This document shows, piece by piece, positions 1 to 11,602 of a DNA stretch of 64,000 nucleotides. A program made the position numbers and the translations under genes. The stretch is from positions 930,001-994,000 of the forward strand of contig RCTD01000014.1 of assembly GCA_014898415.1 (NCBI GenBank). Reading direction: 5' to 3'. Numbering within the stretch: the stretch's first letter is position 1; the number at the start of each line of letters is the position of its first letter. The stretch comes from Stromatinia cepivora (Eukaryota > Ascomycota > Leotiomycetes > Helotiales > Sclerotiniaceae). The notes under the pieces were generated by a model. That model had not been told where the DNA came from and searched no databases. It worked only from the letters and a program-made list of their open reading frames with translations.

Positions 1-867
1 TGATTGCATCAGAGCTTTGTTGAAAGTTTTAAAGCCGTAGGTTATTTTTATACCAGGCAAAACAATTTCGAGAGCACGATGAAAGTCCTCGAATGATTCG
101 CTCGCCGGACAGGACATTATACGGCCAGGTCGAGGGCCACTATTTCTGCCAGAATACATATCAATGCTCAGAAAATAGTTGCGGCGGTCGCGTGCCAGTC
201 TGTGCTCCTCCCAATGCTTTCTGCGCATTTGGTACTTGTATTGCAATTCATCTGCGACTGGCATTGCCAGCAATTAACGCCACCATCTTTAAATCGACTG
301 GGGCAGTCTGGAAAGCCACGCGATATCTTGAAGGACTGGCAAAGTTACTTGGATCCATGGCGTTTCAGGTGCTCGTTTTGGTGGTATTATTGTTTATTAT
401 AGGGAGGATAGTTCTGAACATCGAATCTTGGTCAAGAAAGGACTAAGACAGGCGAACCCAAAACTTCCAAGTACGAGTAATTGAAAAAATATGTAAGACT
501 GAAGAAACTCCGGACGGGAAATCGGCCTAGGTGAAGTACTCCAACATTAATAAGGAAAGAACTAATGCGCGGATGGGCACGAGTGTTTTTCGCATAACAT
601 ACGAGTAACAATGCTCCTTCTCAGATAATGACGGCTCTAGCCACCTTCCAACTACTGTGAAAGCTGTTCAGACTTTGACCCAGCAAAGACGCCTAAAATA
701 AAGACTCGTGCTTTATGTGCCCGCCGCGGGAAGTAGATTCTGAAAACCAGGCTTTCGAACAGTGACAAATTGGTAAACCACTAAACATCAGTACCGATAT
801 TTCTGTCCACGCAGGTCCGGAGTTCCGAGCCGCAGTTTTTCGATTCCATTCTCGTTTTCCATTTCCC
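1..867. other. No confident gene
   Basis: One open frame at 93-446 (+) encodes 117 residues with six cysteines in its N-terminal half and a hydrophobic C-terminal stretch. It matches no family I recognise, has no clear splice context and may be chance. Nothing else is visible. Confidence 0.3.
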
Positions 868-1293
868 CTACCCCATACTCAAGCAATTTTTCCTTTCAAC
901 CCTCCTTTTCCAATGCACATTATTAAAATGCCACGCCAAATCCACCACTGCATACTCCCCCATGAATTCCTGATCGCATTCGGGACACTCCAATTCCTCC
1001 TTTTCCAATGCCTTTCCCGTTTGCACTGGCGTATAGGGATTATGCATGCGTAATGGTACTTCAACAGTGATCACAAAATTGGACGTATCGATTTCCACCT
1101 CAATCATCGAATCTCCATGATTCGAAACCGACATTGCGAAAACAAGCGCAAAGTCTTCGGGAGGATTGTAGAAACTCTTGACACGGCGTAAAGTTGGTGT
1201 ATACCTATCTCCACGATTCCCGCGCTGAGATTTGATGTATAATTGATGCAGTGACGAACACGGCGATGCTCTCCGGAGTTCCTTGAAACCCAT
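868..1293 (-). CDS. Possible small C2H2-like zinc-finger protein
   Basis: This intronless frame of 141 residues starts at an ATG. Near the C-terminus it has CPEC, then 15 residues, then H-x4-H, which resembles a C2H2 zinc finger with a longer loop than the classic 12. The finger follows a stretch rich in charged and beta-type residues and is followed by a basic tail (HWKRRVERK). No other domain is recognisable. The gene could be a short hypothetical protein, or one exon of a longer gene whose other exons I could not place. The metal-ligand spacing is visible; DNA or protein binding is inference. Confidence 0.4.
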   Translation of the reverse strand: MGFKELRRASPCSSLHQLYIKSQRGNRGDRYTPTLRRVKSFYNPPEDFALVFAMSVSNHGDSMIEVEIDTSNFVITVEVPLRMHNPYTPVQTGKALEKEELECPECDQEFMGEYAVVDLAWHFNNVHWKRRVERKNCLSMG

Positions 1294-3615
1294 GCTGGTG
1301 TCATGATTTTAGTATATCGTCGTCGTCGTTGTAAAATGGTTGACCCTCGAAATCATACCCATAGGATGAGCTCGAGTGGATTGTCAAAATGGTGAATCAT
1401 GTGCCGGGAAAATATGTGAATAAGTTCCGTGCACCCCTTGGCTGTCGGATGTTCTTTCCCCGCACTTCTAAATCTGAGGGCGAGCATCATGGAATATAGA
1501 AGTTATATCCATCATGATTCTATACATGACAGATGGATTTTTGTAAGCTGAAAATAATTCATTATGTCCAATCGTTGTTGCACAGTTTCAGTTTTCTTAA
1601 AGCTTTTCTTCCAAGGTGATGCTGCTATATACGTGGTCCACTCGCTAAAGAAGGAGGTCTAGTGGGAAAGGGTAATTGGACCAACGTGTTAGAGGCTTGG
1701 CGGCCGAGCCGTTTATTGGCTCGCAGTGAAATATGAATTATTGGCATGCTGTACAGATAACAAGACATGGGGCAAGGTTTCAGAATATTGACATAGAGTT
1801 TGTTCCCCTCAATTCTCTCTTCGTACATACCTCATAGCTTTCAATCATTGGTTATCAAATCATCACGGGGTCCCAAGTTTAGGAATAGATCATATTTCAT
1901 ATAATGCATGAAAGCTCAAATTAGATGAACATGGTATGTATACTTGACCACTTCGTTAGGGAAGGCCAATCCTCGAATCCACATAGTCTTCGTATAATGT
2001 TCGCCCTATCGCCTCTCCCGATCAAGCTCAAATAGTTGCTCCATAATCTACTGCGCTGTTGGCGAAGGTATAAAAACTATATCCGGCTGATATTCTCAAT
2101 TGCCTCCCCATCCGGGCCACCATCTCCAAACCCCAGAGCATTTGCAAAGACTCTTACAGTTATGGTACCCTTTGTTTAAGGGCGATTCATCGAGTTCCTC
2201 TCGTGGATTGTGCCGAATATCGTATGCAAATTGATCCCCCGCCAGCATGCGCTCCTTTTTTCTTATATGATGTTTAGCAGAAGATATGACATGGAGAGTT
2301 AAAATGAATACTTTGACCAATGGAAATGCGGGAGATGCGCGAGAATGGGACACAAGCATCCAGCCGTATCTTCCTCGTGGGCTTGCTCGGCTTCTCGCTC
2401 TTGGGATCTCAAGAGAGGTTGTTTGCTTGATTGTGAGATTTGGGACGATCTTTGGTTACCATCATCCTTTGTGGGTGTTTTTGAGACTTCCAAATTTGCA
2501 TCCTTTTTTATATACACCAAGTTTTGTCGTTGCTTGCGTGTTGGGGCTTCGGCTTCAGGCATTTTTATGGAGGGATATGAGAAGAAATCTTGACTTCGTT
2601 CCACTTTGTAAATGATTGTGGGAACGGTATTCTGGAAGTCGGAAGGGTATTTATGTGACTTTGATGGGAAGGACGGTATGGTAAGTGATGATCGCACTGT
2701 ACGAGTAGCCGTATTGTAGGATATCCAGTCATAGCTGCAGTGCAATCCCGACCGGTGATGAGTAGTTCGTCGCAATTCTGTGTTCTTGTATTCATGATAT
2801 CAGACGGAAACGAGATTATAAAGAGAGCTCCGATTTCTCGGGCTCAAAGTCTCATAAAAACCACAACATAAATGCCCTTATTTCACATTTATTCAAATAT
2901 TTGACGACTTGGGATAAGGTCTGTCTTCCGTCCAATTCTGTCATCGAACCTTCTCCTTGTCTTTGTCTTCAGCATGTCTTGCATTTCGTCTCATGTATGC
3001 GACCGAGTACGATTCACAAAGGCTTTTGGAGCTCCGCGGAATCTCGAAAATACGGAGTTTTGCACATGGACACAGGCCCAAAAATTTCCCGAGGACCGAC
3101 TAAAAGTGATTAGAGCCCTTCCTCCAAGTGAACTCTTGTGGCAACAGTATCCCCCAGGTCAAGCGAGACAGCAATTTGTCAACCACCCATTCTTTTTTTA
3201 CCCACCGTCGCAGTTGAGTATAAATGTCAAAATAGCAGCACCACAACCCTTCCTTTAATGTTTATGCGGCGCATAGTTCAGATAGCTTCTCTCCATTTTC
3301 ATCGCTGGTAGCAAATGAGACTCTGGTCTCTCGGATTCGAACAATGCTCCCAGTCATCCTCATGCGTACGGCCCAAGCTTGCTTCCATCACCAGAAACTT
3401 AATACCGAATGAATCACGAAGAGGTTCTCATGATTACTAGATATGTGGCAGGGAGCAATGCAGAGTAGGAAGCTTTAGCTTTGAGAATTGAGCATTGATT
3501 GAGGTCGAGAAATGAAGTCGTGACAATCTCAAACGGTGCACAGACCATCAACCTAACCACCAATGACGTAGAACAAATAATTTATTTGTAAGTCTTATAA
3601 CAAAAGGCTGGCTGC
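1294..3615. other. No confident gene; overlapping open frames at 2.1-3.3 kb
   Basis: Open frames overlap on both strands between 2286 and 2775. On the minus strand an ATG at 2562 opens 88 residues starting MPEAEAPTRKQRQ, with no recognisable domain. A plus frame at 2974-3258 (94 residues) also has no family resemblance. None is supported well enough to be called a gene. Confidence 0.25.
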
Positions 3616-4233
3616 ATGTTCGTTGCAAACACAACCACCAAAAAAAAACTCTTCTATAACATAACCACAAACATGTCACCGTCAAGAGGTGTCACAGTTG
3701 ACGAATCTACATCTCCACTCACTCCTCCAAAATCCCAATCCCTCACCCCAACAGAACGAACCGCTCAACTTCGCAGTTCCAGCGCACTCACCTCTCTCAC
3801 CCAAAACATCCAGTACCTCATCTCCCCCAGTTCCCCCACCTCCCCCAAACCCGTTCGATTCCGCACCCGCGCTCTCCTTCGCACCCTACACTCTATAGCT
3901 GTCTTCATATTCTGGCGTGTAATACGGTATGCCAAATATGCAGTCGTGGGGTCTATCATCGCAGCATTGTCCGCTACCACTATTGGAAGTTTTGCGACGG
4001 GGATAGGATGGGTTGTTGCGCCTACGGGAATTGTTGGGGTTTTGGGGATGAGTAGTCTGTGGTGGGTTGGCAAATGGGGTTTTAGTAAGACGAAAATGGG
4101 GAAGAGATGGGAGAGGAAGGTGGAGGAGCAGGCGGATAGGCTTGAGAGGGAGGATCGCAAGACGAGGAAGGAACAGGTAAAGGCGGATGGGCAGTGGAGA
4201 GATGTTACGGGGCCGAAGGCTGTGCCGTGGTAG
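3616..4233 (+). CDS. Small two-TM membrane protein of unknown function
   Basis: This intronless frame has 205 residues from the first ATG, or 186 from the ATG at 3673, which I prefer because the first 19 residues (MFVANTTTKKK...) look like translated leader. From that start, a Ser/Thr/Pro-rich segment of about 70 residues comes first. Two hydrophobic stretches follow (one centred on VVGSIIAALSATTIG, one on PTGIVGVLGMSSLWWVG), then a strongly charged, probably helical tail (KRWERKVEEQADRLERE). Codon use and composition look genuine. I do not recognise the family. Location in an internal membrane is inferred from the two hydrophobic segments and the lack of a signal peptide. Confidence 0.6.
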   Translation: MFVANTTTKKKLFYNITTNMSPSRGVTVDESTSPLTPPKSQSLTPTERTAQLRSSSALTSLTQNIQYLISPSSPTSPKPVRFRTRALLRTLHSIAVFIFWRVIRYAKYAVVGSIIAALSATTIGSFATGIGWVVAPTGIVGVLGMSSLWWVGKWGFSKTKMGKRWERKVEEQADRLEREDRKTRKEQVKADGQWRDVTGPKAVPW

Positions 4234-4703
4234 GTCAGTTAGCAAAAGCCTTTGAGAATTTATAATTTGGATGCTCTGTACAAGACGGATTCGAGAGAAA
4301 AGATGTGGATAAGAAGTAGATATGTGTAAGATGCGAATTAACGTTTTTGGCGATGCAATTTTATTATTAATCTAATTACATCCAAATTTATACATATCTT
4401 ATAAATAGCCAATATTGTTTCCTTCGACTTTTTCTCGATCAGATAGATGTTCACGACTTAGGTCAACTACGAAATTTGCTAGTTGTTCAATGCAGATCAC
4501 CAGATTCATTCATCATAATAGCAATAGCTCAAATCCAACGCTACTCCTGGAACCCCAAATGCATTCCTTCATGCAAACTCCTCACATAAATCAATGATGA
4601 TCTTGCAACTTAATCACGCCAAATCAATGCCTTGTCTCTCCCTCTCCTTCTTTTCTATTTCCCGTTCAATCGCATCTCCTCTTTCTTTCTTTGTACACTC
4701 GTG
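4234..4703. other. Intergenic, no gene seen
   Basis: This short AT-rich interval lies between the two-TM protein and the decayed protease-like gene. Nothing notable was found. Confidence 0.5.
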
Positions 4704-5757
4704 CTATATTGGCTTGCGTTTATAAATCCTGAAGATAAAAGCTGGGAGAAAAACAAAAATTGCGGCGCTGCCGATGGATATTCCTGGCCATTTTGGCGGT
4801 AGAAAGAAGGGGAGGGGAAGAGGAAGACGGGGAGGGAGTCTCGGTCGAGGAGGAAAATGATGAAGATGAGATTGAGACGGCTGGTGAAGGGTTTCCAGTG
4901 AGTGGGCCAGGTGTCTTTGCATCGGATGTAGTGACATTGGAAATGTACCATTATAGCCTCGTTATGTAGTGACAGGTGTCAAAACCCGACATTGATCGTA
5001 TCCTCCGACCACCAAACTTCCAGGAATGCCCATTGAAGCAGAACCAATGTGTAAGCCAAAGGAATTTGATGGGATCTTACCCTTGGCATAGGAACCAGAG
5101 GGAGGAAATTGTGCTGCAAGGTTTGGAGAGAAATTATGGTACGGTCTGGAGCTCCTAGGACAAGGGTTCCAATTTGAGGTTTGTATGTTGTTCCATTTTG
5201 ATCGGCGTCTTCAATAACAAGGAGTTCGAAATTATCGATTGGTTCGCTATCAGCTTCGATGGGAATTTGTTGATTTATTAACTCCTACATGAACATCATA
5301 AGATAATATAGGTGATAGACCAGCTTGATATGAAAATATAGTATTGGTAGTGATACTAGTGTCATTGATTTGAGTATAAGAAGTCGAGGTAAGCCTATTA
5401 AAAAGTCTAGCGTTCAATGATGGGTAATCCGAGATATTAGAATAAACTGAAATGTTTAGAATATTAACTGACCATGATCCTCCTAGAAGAAGATCAAAAT
5501 TGTGAAAAGGTGTACCAATACTCATCGAAATTGCCTGCCAAGGACTATCAGGACCAAACTTGTATTTGACCACCGAAGAGATATAGCATTGACATTAGCC
5601 AGCTGATGCAACAGGGATGGAAGGAGGTGCTACTATCAGTGAGATTGCTCGTAAGTTTGAAGAAATCAATGCCACCAGTATAAAATGTATCACAATTGAT
5701 AAAATAGAAAGAGATGATAACCCAACAATAAAAACAAAGTGGGAGACCACGGCATGT
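4704..5757 (-). pseudogene. Decayed peptidase A1-like (aspartic protease fold) membrane-anchored protein
   Basis: The frame at 5250-5573 has the N-terminal lobe pattern of fungal non-catalytic A1-like proteins: FGPDSPWQAISMSIGTPF, then DLLLGGSW where active enzymes have D-T-G, then SVNILN. It hits a stop, and the next homologous block lies in a different frame (QIGTLVLGAPDR, about 5120-5180). After one more 1-base shift near 5125 comes GKIPSNSFGLHIGS and then GSLVVGGYD (about 4990-5090). A Ser/Pro-rich stalk and a hydrophobic segment (SIGSAAIFVFLPAFIF, near 4710-4790) resemble the usual C-terminal membrane anchor. The signal-peptide region at 5640-5757 also contains stops. Frameshifts and stops in at least three places argue for a pseudogene, not introns. 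The family assignment rests on motif memory. Confidence 0.6.
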
Positions 5758-6461
5758 TTATAACACAACAAGGAGTTTGCACCATCGGCACCGCCTTCTA
5801 CAGTTTACTAACAATAACAACGCCCATTTTGCTGGAAGATTCAGGCTTGAATAGTAGAGACTTCTAATTCTCCATCCCTACCTCAAGCATGAAAACATTA
5901 TATCATTTGCTTTCAGCGCTTGGGCTCTCGAAATGGGCTTCTAGAAAAGCGAAGCAGGTAGGTAGTCCAGTAGTGGAGCATTGCTGGTCCGCAAAACGGC
6001 AGCACTTAGCCAACAAGTCGCCAACTATGGCGATGGCAGCCCTTTCATTATTTGGACTTGGTCGTACATGGCCAAGGTCTGAAAACTAGCTACTTAACAA
6101 ATGGTTGGTTGCGTTGGAGAGTCAGATCCTAATCATCGGGCGTAGTTGGAAGGCGATAACTTCATGATCATACTTGGGTGTGTTTACTTTATAGTTTAAA
6201 TGGTTGAATCAGAAAACTTGTATTTGATGTTCGATGATAGCCGGGTGAAGAAACCGAGCAAGGATTCACTTCATGGCACAGCCACAGCCTCGTTTGATGT
6301 GGCGCGAGCGAACTGCAAGGCTATGACAAGATTACATCTCCTTCCTTGCTTGCTTTGAGCATCATCAATTCACTCCCATTCAATAAATATGTTGGGCAGG
6401 CTTATTAGGTCCTTCGCCTCCAACATGCCAATAGATATAAAGTACAAAGGTTGTACTCCGT
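5758..6461. other. Intergenic, upstream of the first Nudix gene
   Basis: No gene is supported; the 66-residue frame at 5889-6089 looks accidental. A TACTCCGTA motif lies at 6454-6462, touching the upstream start codon of the Nudix gene. Confidence 0.5.
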
Positions 6462-7444
6462 ATGCATAAAATAACCCTCAAAACGTCTCTCATTCTCAAA
6501 ACGCTATTTCCTCCTATTCCTAGATTACGTGATAGAGGTTACAAAACAACAGCTACCAAAATGTCTACTTTCAAAATCCCAGATAGTAAAGTGGAGGTAA
6601 CACTTTGTGAAGGTATCACCCAGGATGAATTATTGAGATTCCCAGCATTCAAAGTACATACAAAACCCTCCTCATTACCCCTCTTTACAATATTTACTAA
6701 CGTTATCTTCCTTCATAGTCATGGCACAATCGTCTCACTGCATCTCTTGCCCTTCAAAACCAATCCTCTGATCATCCATTCCATTCCGATCCATACCGTC
6801 TTCGTTCTATCAAAATCCAATCACTCGACCGCTGGGGTAACCGGATCGGTTTCATCAAGATTAGCAGCAAAATCGCAAATGAAGCAGGCGAATCTCTTCC
6901 CGGGGATATTTTCCTCAGAGGTCCAAGTGTGGGAATGATGGTTATCGTTCAACCCGAAGATGTAAAGAGTCCCGATGAAGAAAGATGGGTCGTGATGACC
7001 GTTCAACCTCGACCTGCTTCAGGGAGTTTGGCATTTATCGAGTTACCGGCTGGTATGGTTGATGATGGAACATTTAAAGGTGCAGCTGCAAAGGAAATCG
7101 AAGAGGAACTTGGCTGGACAATACCAGCAGATCAATTGACGAATTTGAGCGAGCTGGCTATTGGTGATGAGGCGAACAGCGAGGGAGAAGTGTTGCCGAG
7201 AGCAATGTTTCCTAGTGCCGGCGGGTGTGACGAGTTTGTTCAGATTTTCTTGCATGAAAAGAAGATTTCAAGGGAAGAGTTGAAGAAGACTACGGGGAAG
7301 ATTACGGGTTTGAGGGACGATGGTGAGAAGATTACGCTGAAGTTAGTTAAGCTGGAGGATTTGTGGAAGGAGGGCGCGAGGGACAGTAAGGCATTGACTG
7401 CTTGGGCTCTCTATGACGGTTTGAAGCGGACGGGAAAGCTTTGA
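6462..7444 (+). CDS. Nudix hydrolase, ADP-sugar diphosphatase type (AtNUDT14-like)
   Basis: Two exons, 6462-6653 and 6719-7444, are separated by a 65-bp intron (GTACAT..CATAG). They give 305 residues from the first ATG or 272 from the ATG at 6561. The extra 33 residues are basic with a single acidic residue (MHKITLKTSLILKTLF...), so they could be a mitochondrial presequence. The Nudix motif is LPAGMVDDG then KEIEEELGW, with one residue fewer than the classic box and Thr where the first Glu usually sits; plant NUDT14-type enzymes also have an irregular box here. Downstream, FPSAGGCDE and GKITGLRDDGE match that same subgroup, which cleaves ADP-sugars. The gene converges on a second Nudix gene 138 bp away. 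Substrate is inferred from family. Confidence 0.85.
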
Positions 7445-7582
7445 ATATCTAGCATCACGTCTATGAAATTATAAATCAAGAATCTATTGCATTGCATTTC
7501 TATTTTGTGTATTTACACTAACATACATCGTATATTGCATTATCATTATGGTCGTCTGTCTATCGTAACATCGTGCTCTAAC

Positions 7583-8466
7583 TCATTTTGAAAATAAACT
7601 TAACGTCCTAGCAACTTCAATGCCCTCAGCCAAAGTTCCCACCCTAGCATCTATCGCATATCCTTCCTTCTCCCAATTCTTACAGGCTTCCCATAAATCT
7701 TTCAGTGGTAATGTAAAGACTTCTATGAATTCGTTTTCTTCGAGCTCGGGGACTGGGTTTTGGTTCTTTTGATCGGTCATATTGATTGTGACATGTACCA
7801 TTTTTAAATTGGTATTGCAAAACCCTGGATCTGCAATCCAGTCCATTAGTGGAAAGTACGTTAGTGGAAGCAAAGGGGGACGAGCTGTACCATTAAACAT
7901 TATTGGTGAACTCTCGCTCAAGACTCCAATATAACCAGTCTCTTCTTTCAATTCTCTTATAGCTGCTTCCTCTGCAGTTTCACCATCATCGACAAGTCCA
8001 GCTGGTACTTCAATCACTACTTTATCTAAAGGTGGTCGGTATTGCTTCTGTAATACTAATTCCGGGCCTGAGTTCCACCTGTATTAGCACCGACCCTTGA
8101 GCCAAGTATATCTTTCTTCCAAGGCGTTCGCATACCAGTATCTTTCTGTATTATGGCAATAATCCCTACACCATCCACCTCGGATGACTTTGGTCTAGTA
8201 GCGCGTTCCGCATGTTCCCAATCGCGGACTTTTCCTCGGGGATCGCGGTATGTTGATCTGAAGGTTCGCAAAGGTGTCAGCTGCAACGGTTCTGGCAGCT
8301 TAGATTTGGATTATCGAAACATACAAGATGAGTTTTGTCCATTTCGCATTCGCAGGTTCCTGCTATGGAGTCAGTATATTAAATGGTTCAAGGCATTCGG
8401 AGTGCATGAACGGGAATACTTTACCAATGGCTCTCTTTTCAAGACTTTTGCGGAGTCAATTGACAT
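7583..8466 (-). CDS. Nudix hydrolase, ADP-ribose pyrophosphatase type (YSA1/NUDT5-like)
   Basis: Three exons are joined in frame: 8425-8466, 8136-8298 and 7583-8067, with introns of 126 and 68 bp, giving 229 residues. The N-terminus (MSIDSAKVLKREPL) and the block TYRDPRGKVRDWEHAERATR are typical of ADP-ribose pyrophosphatases. A strand motif (GIIAIIQKDTG) and LVLQKQYRPPLDKVVIEVPA follow, then a textbook Nudix box, GLVDDGE-x7-RELKEETGY. Family members hydrolyse ADP-ribose to AMP and ribose-5-phosphate. The open frame runs 76 codons upstream of the chosen ATG, but that part is low-complexity and probably leader. The first intron is longer than its neighbours, so the first exon (14 residues) is the least certain part. 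Confidence 0.85.
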
Positions 8467-9958
8467 TTTAATGGGTGATTTTAAGATTACAGATAAATAT
8501 GCAAAAGGGAAGAATCCAAAAACAAAAACAGAAGGCTGTGTTGGGTCAAATACTTTTTGATGTAGAAGTCCTAATGTGGATCTTGATGTTGTCGATTGCA
8601 GTTGTGATGCTTGGGTGGGGAAGTTTGGTGGTCGAAGCTTGGTGATGGTTTTATTGGCGTCGTTCTTCTTATCTTTCTTCTTCACCATTTTCACCCATCA
8701 TCATCAAAATCGTTCTTAGGTGTCTGAACAAACCTCATGTTCATGCGGTTCATTTTTCAACCAAAAAATTTATTGAATTGTTCACAACAAACTCGTACAA
8801 TCAGAGGAACCTTGTTGTGTTGTCACCGTTCATTGTAGCAATTAACCGTACTTGCGAGACGAGATAAAATGCGCTGGCACCTTCCATTGTTATTTCAATG
8901 TTTACACGAGCGCTTAGGATAATTTCCATTCACCCATCGTAATTGCAATGTTCGCAACCTCTGAACAAACTTGGAGAATGAGAGAAGACTTGGACGACGA
9001 TGAGCTGACACTCATGAAGCTCGAGTATTTACATTTGCTAACTGGTACTCTGGCACCTCAATGCCAAACACCAACCCTATCAATCTTACCACGATCTTCT
9101 TTCTGTGGTACGGGATTGGATTTGTACTCTAGTGTTGTGCAACAGGAGATACAGACACACATAAACGCTTGTGCCAAGAGTTTCCATTCCAACACATCCC
9201 AAAAAAACCGATCATTCTACCTAAAGTATATATCATGCGGTACAACTTTGAAAGCCCTATCAAAACCTATCTCTTCCAACGAGTAGTTCTCCAACATGCG
9301 GCAGAAGCATGGGACTGGTTTGTGCGAGCTCCTGCAGCTCTCACAAGCGCGAACTCTTTATATTGCCCTTAGTGAGTAGTGAGGTGTAATGTAGCATCAA
9401 TCTAGCAAGCGCTGGCCTTAAACAGAGCCCTAGACCTCGAAAATGCAACCTTATCTTACATATGCTTATTAGTCTCGGTGGATCTTATGGAAGCTACTCG
9501 GCTTATTCAATCATGCCGCTTAATTTATTTGCTTTGATCACTCTATATACTTTAATATTTGAATATTAGTGCAACCTTTGATTGCCAAGTGAAGAGTTGA
9601 TCACACCTGATTTTCTCCTCATGGCTCGATAAAAACCTCCATTTGTGCGGCTTAGTCTATAGGAAGTATTTTATAGGAGTCAGTTGATGCATTTTTCATT
9701 TAGCCTTTCATACTGTACATGGAGGGGATTCTTTCTGTCTTTTCTGCGCACTTATAGAATAATAGAGCCGGCGAAGTACAGTTACCAATGGATAGTGCCA
9801 GTCACAGGGGTCACTCACGAGCCTTATCCCAATGTTACTGTAGACGTGCCAACATGTTTGTAATAAATATCACTCGTCCAATATGAAGGGTATTCTTAAG
9901 GGTTGAACTTTTCCTCAATTGATCGTATTGCTTGATGTAATATCAGCCAGCCTTCAAG
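8467..9958. other. Intergenic; short unassigned frames at 8.9-9.4 kb
   Basis: Two overlapping plus-strand frames (8948-9286 and 9169-9372) hold residues such as PKKPIILPKVYIMRYNF but no recognisable domain, and they may be remnants. The rest is presumably promoter for the GH18 gene starting at 9959. Confidence 0.3.
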
Positions 9959-10976
9959 ATGAAGTTTCTCAATCTTCTCTCAATTTTACCCCTAATCCAA
10001 GCGATTCCAGTCGAGCCACTGGCTGCCAAGAGCTCCACCCATGACTTGGCCACAACTCCACGGCTGGCTGTTTATGTCCAAACTTACCACGATGAATACA
10101 ACAAAGATACGAACCTATCTCTCCTACCTCTGCTGGGTGCAGATATCCAACCAACTCATGTCATCCTAGCCGCCTTGCATGTCATGGGCACTCCGGGGGA
10201 TATCCACTTAAATGACGATCCACCTGATGCCCCAATGTATGATGAGTTATGGGCTCAGGTAAAGGCTCTTCAGGCAGCAGGAATAAAAGTGTCGTGTATG
10301 ATGGGCGGTGCTGCTTGGGGCACTTGGAATTACTTTACCGGTGATGATAACCAGGTAACTTGATATTATTGATGCATGCTTATACCCATTACTAACCCTT
10401 CATAAGTTTCACCAATACTATGACCCTCTCCTCAATAATTTCATCAAAAAATACCATCTTAATGGTATAGACATTGACGTTGAACAATTCGTGGACATCA
10501 CTGTAGCTCTCCGTCTGATCAAACAGCTTTACAATGATATGGGTCCGGATTTTGACATTACAATGGCACCAGTGGCTTCAGCTCTATCATATGGTGGCAG
10601 TCTCTCTGGGTTTTCTTACTCGGATCTCGACGCTCAAGCACGAGATCCAAATACCGGCGCACCAATGATATCGTTTTACAATGCTCAATTCACCAATGGG
10701 TGGGGATATACAGGAAGTACTAATGATTATGATGCTATTATCAACGCTGGCTGGGATCCCTCGAGAGTAGTCATGCTAGCTTCGGCTGCGACCAATGATG
10801 CAAGTGGATGGGTTCCGATCGGCTCGCTGATGAATACGATTAGGAGTTTGAGAAATAAGTATCCGAATTTTGGTGGTGTTAATGGGTGGGAGTATTTTGA
10901 TGCGGGGAGTAGTGATGGATTGTTTCAGCCATATATGTGGATGGCGAATTTGAGGGATGCGCTGAACTTCTTTTGA
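9959..10976 (+). CDS. Secreted glycoside hydrolase family 18 protein (chitinase/ENGase-like)
   Basis: Exons 9959-10354 and 10407-10976 are separated by a 52-bp intron carrying an ACTAAC branch site, and give 321 residues. The first 15-20 residues form a signal peptide (MKFLNLLSILPLIQA). A (beta/alpha)8 GH18 layout follows: strand-2 motif KVSCMMGGAAWGTW, then the catalytic strand NGIDIDVEQ with acid/base Glu158 and Asp154 and Asp156. The first Asp of the canonical DxxDxDxE motif is Asn151. Later blocks (MAPVASALSYGG, MISFYNAQF, GGVNGWEYFDAG) match strands 6-8. About 320 residues with no binding module is normal for small fungal chitinases. The likely role is chitin or glycan cleavage outside the cell; whether activity is full with Asn151 is open. 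Confidence 0.88.
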
Positions 10977-11602
10977 ATTATTTTGTGAATTTGCGGTATC
11001 TTTATGTGTATATGGAATTGTAAATGATAATTTGTTGAGAAATGCCACATGAAGTTATTTGCCATGCAAGAAATTCTATGGGAAGGGAAGAAATCATGAT
11101 AATAATAGGTCTAGTGTCGGGCACAGATCCTGACCTAATGCACAAGTGGATTTGAGATCGTAGGGCTTGAAGGATCCTCTTTTAATGCTTGGCTATGACT
11201 CCTGACAAGCCAAGCATACTAGTTCAAACCCTCAAAATACTAACAGTAGATGAATCTCACGGTTTGGGAAACAGTTCCCCGTGTTTCCAGGTCGCGGGTC
11301 GAGATGAACACGTTGGAGGGACAAAATGTTACTAACTCACGTGATAGCACAGCAAACAAACAGGTCAAGGTCTGAGCGGGTTTGCGACAACTTGCGGTTT
11401 CATACAGGCTTGAGAGTTTGTATGAAGGAGTTCTTTGGACTTATTCGTAACTGGGCAGAATGGATGGATGATATATATTAATCTCATGTGTATACTCTAA
11501 ATTCGGGGTCTTCCACTTCAGTTTCTATCGATTGTATACCACCACAGCAGAGCTGTCTATCACTACACACTAACCACAGTAACATTATCACCAGCTTCAA
11601 TT
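10977..11602. other. Intergenic, no gene seen
   Basis: Spacer between the GH18 gene and the peroxiredoxin-like gene. Nothing notable was found. Confidence 0.5.

Noticed and set aside
2286..2775. Overlapping frames of 109 and 158 residues on opposite strands
   Set aside because: Neither shows a domain or clear splice context, and at most one could be real. The minus frame has the better ATG (2562), but support is too weak.
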